Below, one piece after another: positions 40,249 through 51,839 of a DNA stretch of 64,000 bases. Location of the stretch: the NCBI RefSeq assembly GCF_905171775.1, contig NC_053489.1, forward strand, positions 251,039,008 through 251,103,007, read 5' to 3'. Under the pieces are notes generated by a model. That model saw nothing but the letters and a program-made list of their open reading frames with translations, was not told the origin of the DNA and made no database searches. Made by a program: the position numbers and the translations under genes. The stretch comes from Rana temporaria. Lineage: Eukaryota > Chordata > Amphibia > Anura > Ranidae. Every line of letters begins with the position of its first letter. Within the stretch, counting starts at the first letter, position 1.

Positions 40249-40852
40249 CAGTAGTGTATTTAGGTTTGGTGCTGCCCTAGGCCTGACTAAACTCGTGACC
40301 CTCTAATTTAAATATGACCTACCCCTTCCTGTCAAGGCCACACCCCTTCCTGTTTAAGACACGTCCTGAAATTTTTGAGTTGAGACACTCAGGGCCTGCG
40401 GGCAATCTATGCAATGGGACAGGGATAGTAAAAAATAAACTGACAGAGGCTTTAACCCTCCCTTACTCCAAAATGAAAAACAAAAGTGTTGCCTATAGTT
40501 CTACTTTAAGCACACATTTCTGATCATTTTATGGAGAGGACTAAGAAGATATAACCATGTCAATGGCAGCATAAAACATAGCACAGTAAGGAAGGTTTGT
40601 GGTCCAGTATGATAGGACAGTCAAAATGAGAAGCACTGCCCCCCCCCCTCTCACAGTTGTGGAATGCCAGCCTTCCGCATACCGGAAGCAATGCGGCCGC
40701 TTTATGGGGGCACTAGACTAATTTGCCTCTCAGCCCAGTCCCCCTCATAAGACTGGCGCTACACTAATAGTGTAGCGCAAGCCGGCGGGGACTCTTTCCG
40801 TGCTGCTGCCCTAGGCATGGGCCTTGTTGGCCTAGGCCAGGATACAGCCTTG
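40249..40852. mobile_element. hAT-like non-autonomous element (604 bp)
   Basis: Starts CAGTAGTGTATTTAGG and ends GGATACAGCCTTG. It is bordered by TTCTGTAG (40241-40248) and TTTTGTAG (40853-40860), an 8-bp duplication with one change. GCTGCCCTAGGCC near the left recurs near the right. No transposase. Confidence 0.75.
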
Positions 40853-41942
40853 TTTTGTAGTAAGATTAGTTAGTGCTGTAGTAGAAGGACAACACAAAAA
40901 AGCAGATCACCCTTAGTAATAAGGCTTCAGATATAAAAACAAAAATCACTTTATCTTGCTGCTCATGTTGTAGACTTTATACAATTGTATGGATTTATTG
41001 AATAGCATTAATACCATTATTGAAATTGCAAATGGAAATCATCTTTCATTGGTCTATCTACAAGAAAGTGGTGAAAGCTGAAATCTGAACGGCTTCTATT
41101 GCCTTCAGTTTAATAGATAAAACACAGAGTTTTATTAATAGGCACTGTTAAATATAGAACATGTGCACTTACAAATCTCCAGTTTATAGTAAAGTAATGA
41201 TACTAGTAAAAAACAAACTTTGCCAGTTTCCAAACTCTGGAAGTTTAACATAGTTAATATGTTTTCACTAAATAACTGGTGCTTTCTTCTGTTAACACAC
41301 TACTGCCTAATGAGTTTCATTTTATTGAAATTAAGTCATTTTCTTGTGTTTTTTTTCTTGTTTGTTTTTTTTTGTCACATAATTTTGTTCCAGTTTCCTA
41401 TAAAAGAGAATAGTAATTTGAATATATTTATGTGCAGAGTTTAATAAATATATATATATATAACCGCAACAAGTTTATAAACCACATACAGAAATGAATA
41501 CATGATAATGTTTTCAACAACATTTTGAGTTTTATCCTTAATCATAGACTAGTGTTGCTGGTATATGTTGTCATTTGTAGTAACAATTAAGGTCTGTGTA
41601 AGGTTATCTCATATTAAGAACATAATGTTATTGGACTATTTGTAATATTTACATTATGATAAAAAGAAAAATGGTTTTCATAATAATCCTCCAGCATTTT
41701 GGTGCATTGTATAGTTTCGCTAACTTTATATTGTTTTCTATTTTAATAAAGTCTTGTATCAATGGTTAATGTGTTGATCATTTTGTGTACATGTGAACTA
41801 ATTACTACCATCAGAAACTCACTCTCAAAAAATAAAGAGATCTTGCACTCATGAAACATTTCAAATGAGTATTATGTCTTCTATAAGTTTTAATGAAATG
41901 TCTTCTTCAACTGATTATATAAAAAGGTAAGCTAGATAATGT

Positions 41943-42228
41943 AGTAAAACCTAAACCTTCAATGATACCATCCTGGCCATCCCTAAACCAAAAAGACACT
42001 GCCTTGGCCTGGAAAAACCTATACCTACCAGTACCATGATACCACCCTGGCATGGAAAAACCTAAACCAACAATGATATAACCTTGGCCTGGGGAAACAC
42101 ACCTATATCGATACCGCTCTAGCCTGGGAAAACATAAACCTACATTGATACTACTCTGCTCTGGGAAAACATAAACCTACAACGATGCCATCCTGGCCTG
42201 GAAGAGCAAAAACCTGGCCTGGAATTTT
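41943..42228 (+). repeat. Diverged minisatellite, about 35-bp unit
   Basis: Irregular copies of AAACCTACAATGATACC followed by ACCCTGGCCTGGAAAA. The array resumes at 42684-42745 after the MITE at 42229-42683, so that element inserted into the array. Non-coding. Confidence 0.75.
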
Positions 42229-42683
42229 TTTTTAAAAGGGTTGTAAAGGCATTAAGATATAAACCCATCTGTATGCAGCAGCCCCCTTAACACTTACCTG
42301 AAGTCCCTCTCTGTCCAGCGATGTCTACGAGTGTCTCAGCCGTCCAGATTCTCCTTCCTGATTGGCTGAGACACAGTAGTGGCACCATAAGCTCCTGCTG
42401 CTGCCAATCAAAGTCAGCTAGCCAATCAGGGTAAAGAGGGGGCAGGGCCAGGCAAGGGCTCCGTGCCTGAATAGACACAGGGAGCTGTGGCTCAGCTCGA
42501 GTGCTCCCATAGCAAACTGCTTGCTGTGGGGCCACTGAACAGGAGGAAGGGACCAGGATCACAGAAGAGGGACCGGAGAAGAGGAGGATCCAGGCTGCTC
42601 TGCAAATCCACTGCACAGAGCAGGTAAGTATAACATGTTTTTTATTTTTATAGGAAAAAAAAGAGCATTTACAATCACTTTAA
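42229..42683. mobile_element. AAAGTGGTTGTAAA-family MITE in minisatellite
   Basis: Left GGGTTGTAAAGGCATTAAG and right ATTTACAATCACTTTAAA. The interior CGATGTCTACGAGTGTCTCA, GATTGGCTGAGACACAGTAG and ATAACATGTTTTTTATTTTT matches 36430-36845. It interrupts the minisatellite. Confidence 0.7.
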
Positions 42684-42810
42684 ACCTACAATGATACTAC
42701 CCTGCCTTGGAAAAACCTAAACCTACAATGATACTACCCTGACCTGGTGCCACTTTTACATAAGCCCAATGTCACAAAGTTATAAAATGGACAATGGTGT
42801 AGTTATTTAC

Positions 42811-43230
42811 AAAAGGAAAAAATGCGCCTACTAAGTGCAGTATGTCTGATGTTATGGAGTTTATTAATAAAACAGCCAAATGGCTACTCACTAAAATGAT
42901 GTACAAATAGCGCTCATAAGGAGGGGAATTTAGTCACTGTAGATCGTCAGCCGATGTGATGGTAGCTTCTCTGGTGGAGGTTTTGCTGGTTGCTGTCCAG
43001 GAGAGGAGAAACACTGGAAACTGCGGACACAGCGAAACCCGAAGGTGGCTGTTCAGCGGCGTGCATTCCAGCCTGGAGCGCACACGGCTCTCGGTGACAG
43101 AAAGTGACGTCAGACGGGGGCTCGTAATGATGACACATTTCAATGCTTCCGCATTTTCATCAGATCTGTTTTATTAATAAACTCCATAACATCAGACATA
43201 CTGCACTTAGTAGGCGCATTTTTTCCTTTT
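42811..43230. mobile_element. Foldback element with perfect 65-bp arms
   Basis: The arms 42811-42875 and 43166-43230 are exact reverse complements over 65 bases (for example GGAAAAAATGCGCCTACTAA and TTAGTAGGCGCATTTTTTCC). A 290-bp centre contains GTGACGTCAGACGGGGGCTC and no long frame. Perfect arms suggest a recent insertion or arm-to-arm conversion. Confidence 0.9.
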
Positions 43231-43303
43231 GTCTTTTGCTATTACAGTGTCTTGCTTCACTCACAAAGTGCTACCACGGTGTATATATCATTTTGAACTC
43301 TCT

Positions 43304-44124
43304 TAGCTGGATTCAGGTAGGGTTATGCCGGCGTATCAGTAGATACGCCATCGTAACTCTGAATCTATGCCGGCGTAAATTTAAGCGTATTCTGGAAACC
43401 AGATATGCTTAAATTAGGCTAAGATACGAGCGGCGTAAGTCTCCTACGCCGTCGTAACTCTGAATCTACGCCGGCGTAAATTTAAGCGTATTCTGGAAAC
43501 CAGATATGCTTAAATTAGGCTAAGATACGAGCGGCGTAAGTCTCCTACGCCGTCGTATCTTAGGGTGCAATTTTTCCGCTGGCCGCTAGGTGGCACTTCC
43601 GTTGAGTTCGGCGTAGATTAGATACGCCGATTCACGAACGTACGTGTGCCAGTCGCAGTAAAGATACGCCCTTTCCGTAAGAGGTACGCCGGCGTAAAGA
43701 TAAAGCTGCCCCCTAGGTGGCGTAGCCAATGTTAAGTATGGGCGTCGTTCCCAGGTCGAAATTTAAATATTTTACGTTGTTTGCGTAACTCGTCCGTGAA
43801 TGGGGCTGGACGTAATTTACGTTCACGTCGAAACCAATACATCCTTGCGGCGTACTTTGGAGCAATGCACACTGGGATATGTACACGGACTGCGCATGCG
43901 CCGTTCGTAAAAAAAAGGTCAATCACGTCAGGTCACATAACATTTACATAAAACACGCCCCCTCATCCTCATTTGAATTAGGCGCTATTTACGCTATGCC
44001 ACCGTAACTTAGGAGGCAAGTGCTTTGTGAATACAGCACTTGCCTCTCTGACTTACGGCAGCGTAGCGTAAATACGATACGCTACGCCGCCTCAAAGATG
44101 CGCCCGGCTACCTGAATTCAGCTA
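43304..44124. mobile_element. PIF/Harbinger-like MITE, copy G (821 bp)
   Basis: The ends TAGCTGGATTCAGGTAG and CTACCTGAATTCAGCTA are near-perfect complements, bordered by TCT at 43301-43303 and 44125-44127. A roughly 101-bp internal tandem duplication (units starting near 43352 and 43453, with TCTGGAAACCAGATATGC) makes it longer than its relatives. Confidence 0.88.
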
Positions 44125-44329
44125 TCTATGGACTTTAATATTGGGACATTTATTACTATTCTTCTCATTACCCAGTGATTTTTTCCTTTCCCCTTCCCTT
44201 TTAAAACAATCCATTCATCCACTTTTTGTGGGGTTGTGGTATTGTGTTTCAAATTTCCCACTTTTGCGCCGTCATTGTGTTTGTTTTAGTTCTTTACAAG
44301 CACAGGCTACGCATTCACGACCCGGTCCT

Positions 44330-45820
44330 GTCCTCCGTGACCGAGCCCGCGGGAACCGCGGACCCGATCGCCGCCGGTGTCCCGCGATCGGGTCACAGGA
44401 GCTGAAGAACGGGGAGAGGTAAGTGTAAACACTCCTTCCCCGTTCTTCCTAGTGAGAATGTCACTGATCGTCTGTTCCCTGTTATAGGGAACGACAAACC
44501 GTGACGTCACACGTGCAGCCACGCCCCCCTACAGTAAGAATTACTTCCTGTCACGGTCAGGCTCAGAGGCCAGTAGCTATAGCAGTTGAAGACAGGTATA
44601 CAGGCAGTCACTTCTGGCAGATGACACAGGCTCACCTGAGGTGCGGAGTCTAAGCGCTAGCCGATGTTCACCAGAGCTTCTGATGGTGGAAATGGATTTT
44701 TCTGTGTGTTAGTACCAGGTCCGGGTCCTCGGGATCGCCCCACCAGGAGGTGAGCAAGCCGGGGTCCAGTAGCGGATAAGCAGATAAGGATGAAACAGCA
44801 GCGGGGTCAGTAAACAAGCCAAGCGATTAATCACGAGTGGCTGCAGGTTGGGATCAAGCAGAAGAGTAGTCAAAGAACAGGCCGAGGGTCAAACACGGGT
44901 GGTTGCAGATTGGGATCAGGCACTTGAGTAGTCCAGGAACAGGCCAAGGGTCAAACACGGGTGGTTGCAGGTACAAAAAGAAGCAGGAACGACAACAGCA
45001 AGGCACTGGCAGGGAAGGCACAATAACCTGGCAAAGAGGAAGTGCTGAGACAAGGCTTTTATAGGAAGTTCCTGGAAGGAGCAAGGGGTTCAAGGTTCAG
45101 CTGCAATAAAGACACCAAGCAGAGTAGACTAATGGATCATATAGGTTTATCCAGCAGATCAGGCAGATCCTGACACCTCCTTAGGGCACACTTAACCCCT
45201 TAGCACCCTCTAGTGGTTAACCCCTTCACTGCCATTGTCATTTTCACAGTAATTAGTGCATTTTTATAGCACTTTTCGCTGTGAAAATCACAATGGTCCC
45301 AGAAATGTGTCAAAAGTGTCCGATGTGTCTGCCATAATGTCGCAGTCATGAAAAAAATCGATGATCACTGCCATTAGTAGTAAAAAATTTTTTTTATAAA
45401 AATGCCATAAAACTATCACCTATTTTGTAAATGCTATAAATTTTGCGCAAACCAATCAATAAACTCTTATTGCGATTTTTTTTTACCAAAAATATGTAGA
45501 CTAATACGTATCGGCCTAAACTGAGCAAAAACATTTTTTTTTTTATATTTGTTGGGGATATTTATTATAGCAAAAAGTAGAAAATATTGCATTTTTTTTT
45601 TAATTGTCGGCTCTATTTTTGTATATAACGCAAAAAATAAAAACTGCAGAGGTGATCAAATACCACCAAAACAAAGCTCTATTTGTGGGAAAAAAAGGAC
45701 ACCAATTTTGTTTGGGAGCCACGTCGTAAGACCGCGCAATTGTCAGTTAAAGTGACGCAGTGCCGAATCGCAAAAAGGGGCCAGGTCCTTTACCTGCATA
45801 TTGGTCCGGATCTTAAGTGG
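44330..45820. mobile_element. TTAA-family element, split by a solo LTR
   Basis: The right end GGTCCGGATCTTAAGTGG is followed by TTAA at 45821-45824. The interior GACCCGATCGCCGCCGG, GAGCTGAAGAACGGGGAGAG, ACGCAAAAAATAAAAACTGC and GACCGCGCAATTGTCAGTTA aligns with 59774-60484. The left end is lost. Interrupted at 44549-45175. Confidence 0.78.
44549..45175 (+). mobile_element. Probable solo LTR (627 bp)
   Basis: Starts TGTCACGGTCAGG and ends GATCCTGACA, TG...CA with complementary ends. The flanks CTTCC (44544-44548) and CCTCC (45176-45180) differ at one base of five. Alignment with the element at 59774-60484 shows this segment is extra. Contains near-duplicate blocks with GGGTCAAACACGGGTGGTTG. 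Parent family and orientation not established. Confidence 0.75.
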
Positions 45821-45824
45821 TTAA

Positions 45825-46243
45825 TAGGAGATTAATCCATGCTTTTTAGTGTGGGTTGATGGAGGAATGTGCTAGATTTTTTTTGCACTACTTACCTTCT
45901 CCATACTCCATCACTACTATCTGTGACTTCCTTCAATCCCGGTCAGTCCCCGTTTCAAAGCTAAAAGATGTCCAGCATCATTCAACCCCATGCTCTGAGC
46001 CCAGACTGTCATGGATAGTCCCCCTGGGCGCCTCATCATCAGACAGCTTGGGCTCACAGTGTAATAAATTCATATTATTGGAGATGTGATGGAACCGTCC
46101 AGCACCCAGCTTGAGTGCTTTCATCAAGATATAACTTCCTTCAGTATGGACAAAAGAATCGGATATTATAGCTGACCATCCAAGACTAGCCGATTAAAGC
46201 TTGTATGAGAACTGGAACTGTTTATTGAAAACTTGCACAGAAT
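45825..46243. other. Intergenic, unassigned
   Basis: No gene or bounded repeat seen. Confidence 0.3.
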
Positions 46244-46247
46244 TTAA

Positions 46248-46683
46248 AGTGGTTGTAAACTCTTTACAACCACTTTTCACTACAGGTAAGCCTATAATAA
46301 GACTTACCTGTAGCTACCATAGATATCTCCTAAACCTGCACATTTTAGGAGATATCCCCTATATCAGCATGTGCCGACATCATCGGCACATGTGCACTGA
46401 AGCAACGGCTTGTTCATGCCGTTGCTTCAGCTGACGTGCCGTTACCGGTGGCTCTCACGCACATGTGCATGAGTGATGTCATCACGACTCCGGCCAATCA
46501 CAGCGCCAGAGCCCGCGATACCTGGAAATAACTTTGGGAGACATGTCACTGGGCAGAGCAGTGTGCCAGGACCACTGCGAGGGCTTCGATCTAAGGTGAG
46601 TATTTCCTATAGAGCTAGTATGCTATGCATACTAGCTCATTATGCCTTTGTCTTACAGATTTTTTTGTGGGTTTACAACCACT
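46248..46683. mobile_element. TTAA-flanked MITE (AGTGGTTGTAAACTC ends)
   Basis: Bounded by TTAA at 46244-46247 and 46684-46687, with complementary ends AGTGGTTGTAAAC and GTTTACAACCACT. The inner hairpin GGAGATATCTATGGT-type and a GCAACGGC/GCCGTTGC pair (near 46400-46430) are visible. Best-bounded member of its type here. Confidence 0.85.
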
Positions 46684-47074
46684 TTAAGTGCCACATAATA
46701 TCAGGTGAGCTTGATCATATTATCGTATACAATACAAACTGTAAACTGGAATATAATTAACATACAGTAGCTATAGAACAGCCACCATACACATAATTCT
46801 AATCCATTCCTAGCAACTGATAGCAGGCAGTGATTTAATTAACATGAACAAATTAACAAATAGCCATTCAGACAGTCTGGTACCCACAACCCTGAATAGA
46901 ACGTACATTACACATTATTTTAAGCATAAACACACAACATCCCACAATGGTTCCATACCAAAGGTAAAGTGGACACAATAGGAGAAAGACACTTAACACC
47001 TTAAATTGATTATATCAGGAGACCCCCAGCATCAGGTTGCGTGAGTTGATTACATTAACATCTGCTCCGAGTCT
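46684..47074. other. Intergenic, unassigned
   Basis: Nothing recognisable. Confidence 0.3.
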
Positions 47075-48536
47075 CATGCCGCATACACATGATCAGAAAT
47101 TCCGACAAGAAAAGTCCAATGTGAGCTTTTGGTCGGAAATTCCTACCGTGTGTATGCTCCATCGGACTTTTGCTGTCGGAATTTCCGCCAACAAAAGATT
47201 GAGAGCAGGTTCTCTATTTTTCCAACGGAAAGTTCCTCAACTGTGTAGCGCCTGTGTTTTTTCAGTCCAGGTGCTATTCTAAATTTAAGGGGGATGAGAG
47301 AGTTAGTTAGCTCACATCCAAGTGATTTGTGCAAATTGGGCCTCTGTTTCAGCTGGGCTGTACTGTCGGTTCATTCTGTGTTCCTGAGGTGCTTTTCCAC
47401 CTCGGGCAGCAGGTGGCAGCAGTGGAGTTCAGGCTGGAGTGCCTCTTGCCAGCAGCCAATCAGGAGGGGTTTTACCTCGCGGGGCATGCTGGGGGAGGGT
47501 ACTTCTGGAGCAGACGCCATTGGGCAGAAGTCTTGTTCCGGGTGCGGCACCTACCTTCAGGGTGACCACACATCACGGCTCCCCTTCGATATGGCCTACC
47601 AGGCCGGGGTGCGCGTGCCACGCGGTGTTCCTGTTTCCGGGACCATGTTGGCCCGGAACATCTAAAGCTGTGGCGGGGCTCCAGTGGTCGACTGGGCCCC
47701 AGTTCTGAGGAGATCCCAAGCGAGATAGCTGTTCGATGGAGAGTGCGTCTGAGGAGTGCCAATGAGAGGCTGGCGGTCCAACAGGGCCTAGACAATCCAC
47801 CGGGGATCGAGGTAACCGAACACTGATGGGGTGGAAGTTAGCCACTCGTCAGTCGGGAACCTAATTGAAACTACCTGAGTGAGATCCAGGCCCTAAGAAG
47901 TTTACTGAGGACAGGTCTGTGGCAGAGACCTGTTCCTCTCAAAAGTGCTGAGTGATACCCTGGCTGCCAGGTCGGTGTGAGAGGCCTGTCCAGGTACACT
48001 ATACCCACTCCGGGTGGAGTGGTGACGAAAGTGAAGTGTCGTTTGAAGTAGGACTGCTTCTGTTCTATTGGGCCTGAATCTGCTAACCCTTCTGCTCACC
48101 CATCTTTGATCTATATACCTCAACTTTTACTGTTTGCCGTGTTGGGCAGAAATAAAAAGCACAAGAAATACACCTGCTGTTTGGACATTCCATCATTGCT
48201 ACTCTCATCATCTACCCCTAGACGCTCACAGAGGTAACACGCCATCCCTATTCTAAACCAGCGGCTCCTTCGGGGGTGAGCGCTACATCTATATGCAATT
48301 CCGACGTGCAAAAAACGATGCATGCTCAGAATCAAGCAGAAGAGCCAAACTGCCTATTGGACTTCATTGATCTCGGCTCATCGTACGCCTTGTACATCAC
48401 TGCGTTCTTGACGATCGTAATTTCAGACAACATTTGTGTGACAGTGTGTACGCAACACAAGTTTGAGCCAACATTCCGTCAGAAAAAATCCCTGTATTTC
48501 TTGTCGGAATTTCCGATCGTGTGTACGCGGCATTAC
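47075..48536. mobile_element. Hairpin MITE, split by an LTR-like segment
   Basis: Left ATGCCGCATACACATGATCAG and right CGATCGTGTGTACGCGGCATTA are complementary, with inner AATTCCGACAAGAAAAG / CTTGTCGGAATTTCCG. Removing 47244-48287 leaves roughly 420 bp, the usual size of this family here. Confidence 0.75.
47244..48287 (+). mobile_element. Probable solo LTR (about 1.04 kb)
   Basis: Starts TGTAGCGCC and ends GAGCGCTACA, complementary TG...CA termini. An AATAAA near 48150 in a U-rich/A-rich context about 135 bp from the end is placed as in an LTR's R region, suggesting + orientation. A 5-bp target duplication is not visible, so the ends may be eroded. No intact protein gene inside. Confidence 0.6.
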
Positions 48537-48746
48537 AGTCTGAAGCAGTCATTGCTGGTTTGAGGCATAGAGACCCCATATATGTATATGGATCCTCCAG
48601 TGCCCAAAGTCTGTGTGTTTCGAGCAAACATGGATTTGAGCTCAAATTAAGACCACTCCAAGGGTCCCTCAGGCACACACCTCCGGAAGAGTAGTATCCC
48701 CTAAAGGCCAGGGCCCATAGTCACTAGGCAAGAGGCTACCCTGTAG

Positions 48747-49268
48747 TAAGGTGGCCAGATTTTTTAAATGAAATCTGGGGACATATTTTTTCTTTACTAG
48801 TAATGGCAACAATCAGCGACTCTGCCTGTCGCAGCCTCTCAAGTCTTACTCTTCGGGCCCCGGCTACTACTGGATGGGGAGCGGAGGAAGATCGCTCCGT
48901 CAGGGAAGGCAAGGAGATAGGCAGGTGGCTGGCCAGGATTTGAGCCAAGGCAGAAGAACATGAGAGCGAAGCTGAATGGGCATGCACCCGAAACTGAAGA
49001 AATATTCCCTCTGCTCCGACCAGCACATGATCATCAGAAAGGGGTACAGATAATGGGAAAAATACAACCCCCTATGCTAGTAGGCACAGCGGAGCGGGGG
49101 TGTGTAATTCTATTTTTTTTATTTTAATTCTGCACTGATTGTCTTTGAAATTGCCCCTGCCCCCTATTAAATCCAATCTGGGGACAAAACCAGGGACAGA
49201 CTTGGTCCGAGGACAGTGTCCGCAATCAGGGAACCGTCCCCTGAAACTGGGAATGTCTGGTCACCCTA
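48747..49268 (+). mobile_element. hAT element with TAAGGTGGCCAGA end (522 bp)
   Basis: The ends TAAGGTGGCCAGA and TCTGGTCACCCTA are imperfect complements, bordered by a perfect 8-bp duplication CCCTGTAG at 48739-48746 and 49269-49276. It is a reverse-oriented relative of 19047-20312 and lacks the Harbinger-like insertion. No transposase. Confidence 0.9.
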
Positions 49269-49276
49269 CCCTGTAG

Positions 49277-49610
49277 TCTCCTTCAAAAAAACTGTCTGGG
49301 TTAGGACTGTCACAAGAGATATTTGGAAAAAAATATATTTAAAGGAAACTGTATGTAACTAATTAGTTTTTAGTAATTTGTGAATCATGTTCACTATCTG
49401 CATCTCATTCCAGCATTATACATTACAGCATTCCCTACAGGAGTTGTAATAACATACTGGAAATCTTCCCCTTAGGTGTAGATGGTACGTTACATTTTAA
49501 CGAGAACCTTGCCTGGAGAAAAATACATAGGCCGCCATTCTGTACTATTTTAGTAGCTATAGCTAGTACAGCCAATGAATTAGCATTTACAATCTAATAA
49601 AGCTCTAAGT
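49277..49610. other. Intergenic, unassigned
   Basis: Nothing recognisable. Confidence 0.3.
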
Positions 49611-49895
49611 CTCTGTTCACACTGATGTGGTGCGAATCTGATGCGATTTTACAGTGCGATTTCTGTTGTGACAGGTGCAATTCTAATGCAAATTAATGCA
49701 ATTTCTGTGGGGATTTGGCTTAGCTGGATATAAAATGCGCACCTAATTCACACTAAACCCGCACAGGACCATTTTTTTAACTGGATTAAAATCGCACCAC
49801 GTAAATGTAAATGTTTTTTCAGATGACATGCGAATCTATGTCTTTAGAAACAGATCTAATCCACATTGCATTTGTCTCAGTGTGAATCGGGACTC
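49611..49895. mobile_element. MITE with TGTTCACACTGATG ends
   Basis: AGTCTCTGTTCACACTGATG at the left pairs loosely with CTCAGTGTGAATCGGGACT at the right. The interior is rich in GCGATTT, GCAATTTC and GAATCTGATGCG words. Resembles 3196-3480 and 15885-16198. Confidence 0.6.
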
Positions 49896-50332
49896 GATGC
49901 TTTTCTTAAGACGGCACATGTGCCATTTTTTAGGGAATTACTTGTTATTGGTTTCTGATCACAAACATGATCAGCCGGGTCAAGGCAACCTATCCCTAAA
50001 ACTTGGTGTAAAACCTAGGGTAGTGGGCTTTATTTAGTTGTTTCTTTGAAATGTGACAACAGAGGTCTCTACAGTTATCTGAAACACCGTTTACCCTGTT
50101 GCTGCTACAGAATTGCAATCAGCAGTTAGCATAAACATAAGGTAAGGGGGTGCATCAGACCACTGTAAAGAAACGGCTGCTCTCCGTCATCACCTGCAGC
50201 CTCCTTCACTGAAAATGTAGTTTTCTCTTGGGGCTATAGAAGCATTCAAAAAGAAAATACATAGAGCTCCCCCTTTTTTTTTAACCAACCTGATTGGATT
50301 TGTATAGATTTTGAAATTACTACAATTGGTAT
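49896..50332. other. Intergenic, unassigned
   Basis: Nothing recognisable; includes CTTGTTATTGGTTTCTGATC and a T-run near 50275. Confidence 0.3.
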
Positions 50333-51165
50333 TAACCAAAGTATGAGTTGCAGCCTGCTGCCACCTAGTGGACTAAATGTATGTGCACACATACATAAGA
50401 CAAGTCATTTAATTTACCGGTAACTGTTTGTTCCAATCTTCTGCCCTCTAGTGGATTAATTGTATGAATGCATACACATGGCTAGTCATTTCATTTATCA
50501 ATGAGTAAATTACAGTCTTCTACTACCTAGTACAATGTTTCTCAACTCCTGTCCTCAAGTACCCCCAACAGGTCATGTTTTCAGGATTCCCCTCAATTGA
50601 AACCTGTGCAAAATAATGGAAAGCCTGAAAACATGACCCGTTGGGGGTACTTGAGGACTGGAGTTGAGAAACATTGACCTAGTAGACCAATAGTGTATGT
50701 ATGCATTTTATACATATGTGTATGGCTAGTATATACTCTAAATGACATTTAGTCTGCTAGCACATGCTTACACTTGCAGTGCTCTCTCAAGAGCGAGATG
50801 CGCTCAGATCACTTTACTAGCACAGTATAGAGGAGCTATTGCAGTGTGCTCCCAGTCAGCGGTACTGCCGCTGGACACCATGACGGGGATAATTTTTGCC
50901 TTGCCACGATGCATGATGGGCGCAGCAATGTTCGCTGCCTTTACAGTATAAGGGGATGTAGTTGGGAGGTGGTAAAACCCCAAATGCTAGTGTAAACAAA
51001 GCCTTACAACACTGCATACAAAACAACGGCTTAAAAAAAATGCTGTTTCACTTTTTTCATCTTTGGCATCTTAGTGCTGCAGATCTACTGCAGCCTCATT
51101 TTAGCCACTTCAGATCTACATGCATGCACTTCTGAGATGGCGTTTCTCAAGGTGAGTTTCCCACG
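50333..51165 (+). repeat. Tandem array, first part
   Basis: Begins with GTTGCAGCCTGCTGCCACCT followed by AGTGGACTAA, a phrase repeated in variant form at about 50433 and 50515. It later contains GCATCTTAGTGCTGCAG, GCCACTTCAG and TTCTGAGATGGCGTTTCTCA. The same order of blocks recurs several times at 57790-59320. The two parts are separated by about 6.6 kb of other repeats. Confidence 0.7.
50533..50676. mobile_element. hAT MITE, 144 bp
   Basis: The ends CAATGTTTCTCAACTCC and GGAGTTGAGAAACATTG are perfect complements, extending inward through CTCAAGTACCCCCAAC. It is bordered by a perfect 8-bp duplication ACCTAGTA at 50525-50532 and 50677-50684. Almost the whole element is a hairpin. Confidence 0.95.
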
Positions 51166-51690
51166 GTTGATCCAGAGGAAGGTGAAAGACCCCAGCAGAG
51201 CATGATCCAATTTGCTACAGCAGGGGAAAAAATTTCTTCCTGATCCCCCGAGAGGCAATCAGATTTTCCCCAGATCAACTATACCTACAAATCTTAGTAC
51301 TCAGTTATTTTATGTACATTTAGGAAAGTATCCAGACCTTTCTTAAAGCAATCTATTGAGCTGGCCAGAACCACCTCTGAAGAGAGTCTATTCCACATTT
51401 TCACAGCTCTTACTGTGAAGAGACCTTTCCGTATTTGGAGATGAAATCTCTTTTCTTCTAGACGTAAAGAGTGCCCCCTTGTCCTCTGTATTGACAGTAA
51501 AGAGAATAACTCAACACCAAGTTCACTATATGGACCCCTTATATATTTGTACATGTTGATCATATCCCCCCTAATTCTGCTCTTCTCAAGAGTGAATGAA
51601 TTCAGTTCCTCTAATCTTTCCTCATAGCTGAGCTCCTCCATGCCTCTTATCAGTTTGGTTGCCCTTCTCTGCAATAGTTACAGGATCCTG
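51166..51690 (-). pseudogene. CR1-type LINE ORF2 C-terminus and 3' tail
   Basis: On the - strand, 51674 to 51294 reads MQRRATKLIRGMEELSYEER, then LEKSRIRGDMINMYKYIRG, TRGHSLRLEEKRF and FTVRAVKMWNRLSSEVV. These are hallmark motifs at the C-terminal end of CR1/L2-clade reverse-transcriptase ORF2, just before the stop. The 3' tail continues to about 51166 with GGGGAAAAAATTTCTTCCTG. The RT and endonuclease parts are absent (5' truncation), so it is a dead copy. It lies next to the tandem array at 50333-51165. Confidence 0.9.
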
Positions 51691-51839
51691 CAAAGTCTTA
51701 ATACACCTCCAACATGGGCAGGCAGGTACTAAATGGCAGGAATAATCAATGAACTATGAGCAGTTCCCTTGCAGTTCATTGAGAACTACAAGGTACTTGT
51801 AGTTCATTCATTCACACAACTCTGAAAATAATGAGCCGC

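Larger units (their letters stand above)
37172..41770 (+). other. ABHD4: ABHD4 3' UTR and flank, extent uncertain
   Basis: No further coding sequence. AATAAA signals lie at 39124-39129, 41443-41448 and 41745-41750. The last has a GT-rich stretch downstream (GTTAATGTGTTGATCATTTTG) and is the best-looking terminator. If it is used, the 3' UTR would be about 4.6 kb and would contain the transposons at 38597-38809, 39413-39658 and 40249-40852. An earlier site cannot be excluded. cDNA would be needed to fix it. Confidence 0.45.

Noticed and set aside
47294..47845. Overlapping frames of about 90-120 codons on both strands
   Set aside because: All lie in the GC-rich interior of the LTR-like segment at 47244-48287 and show no gag, pol or env-type motif.
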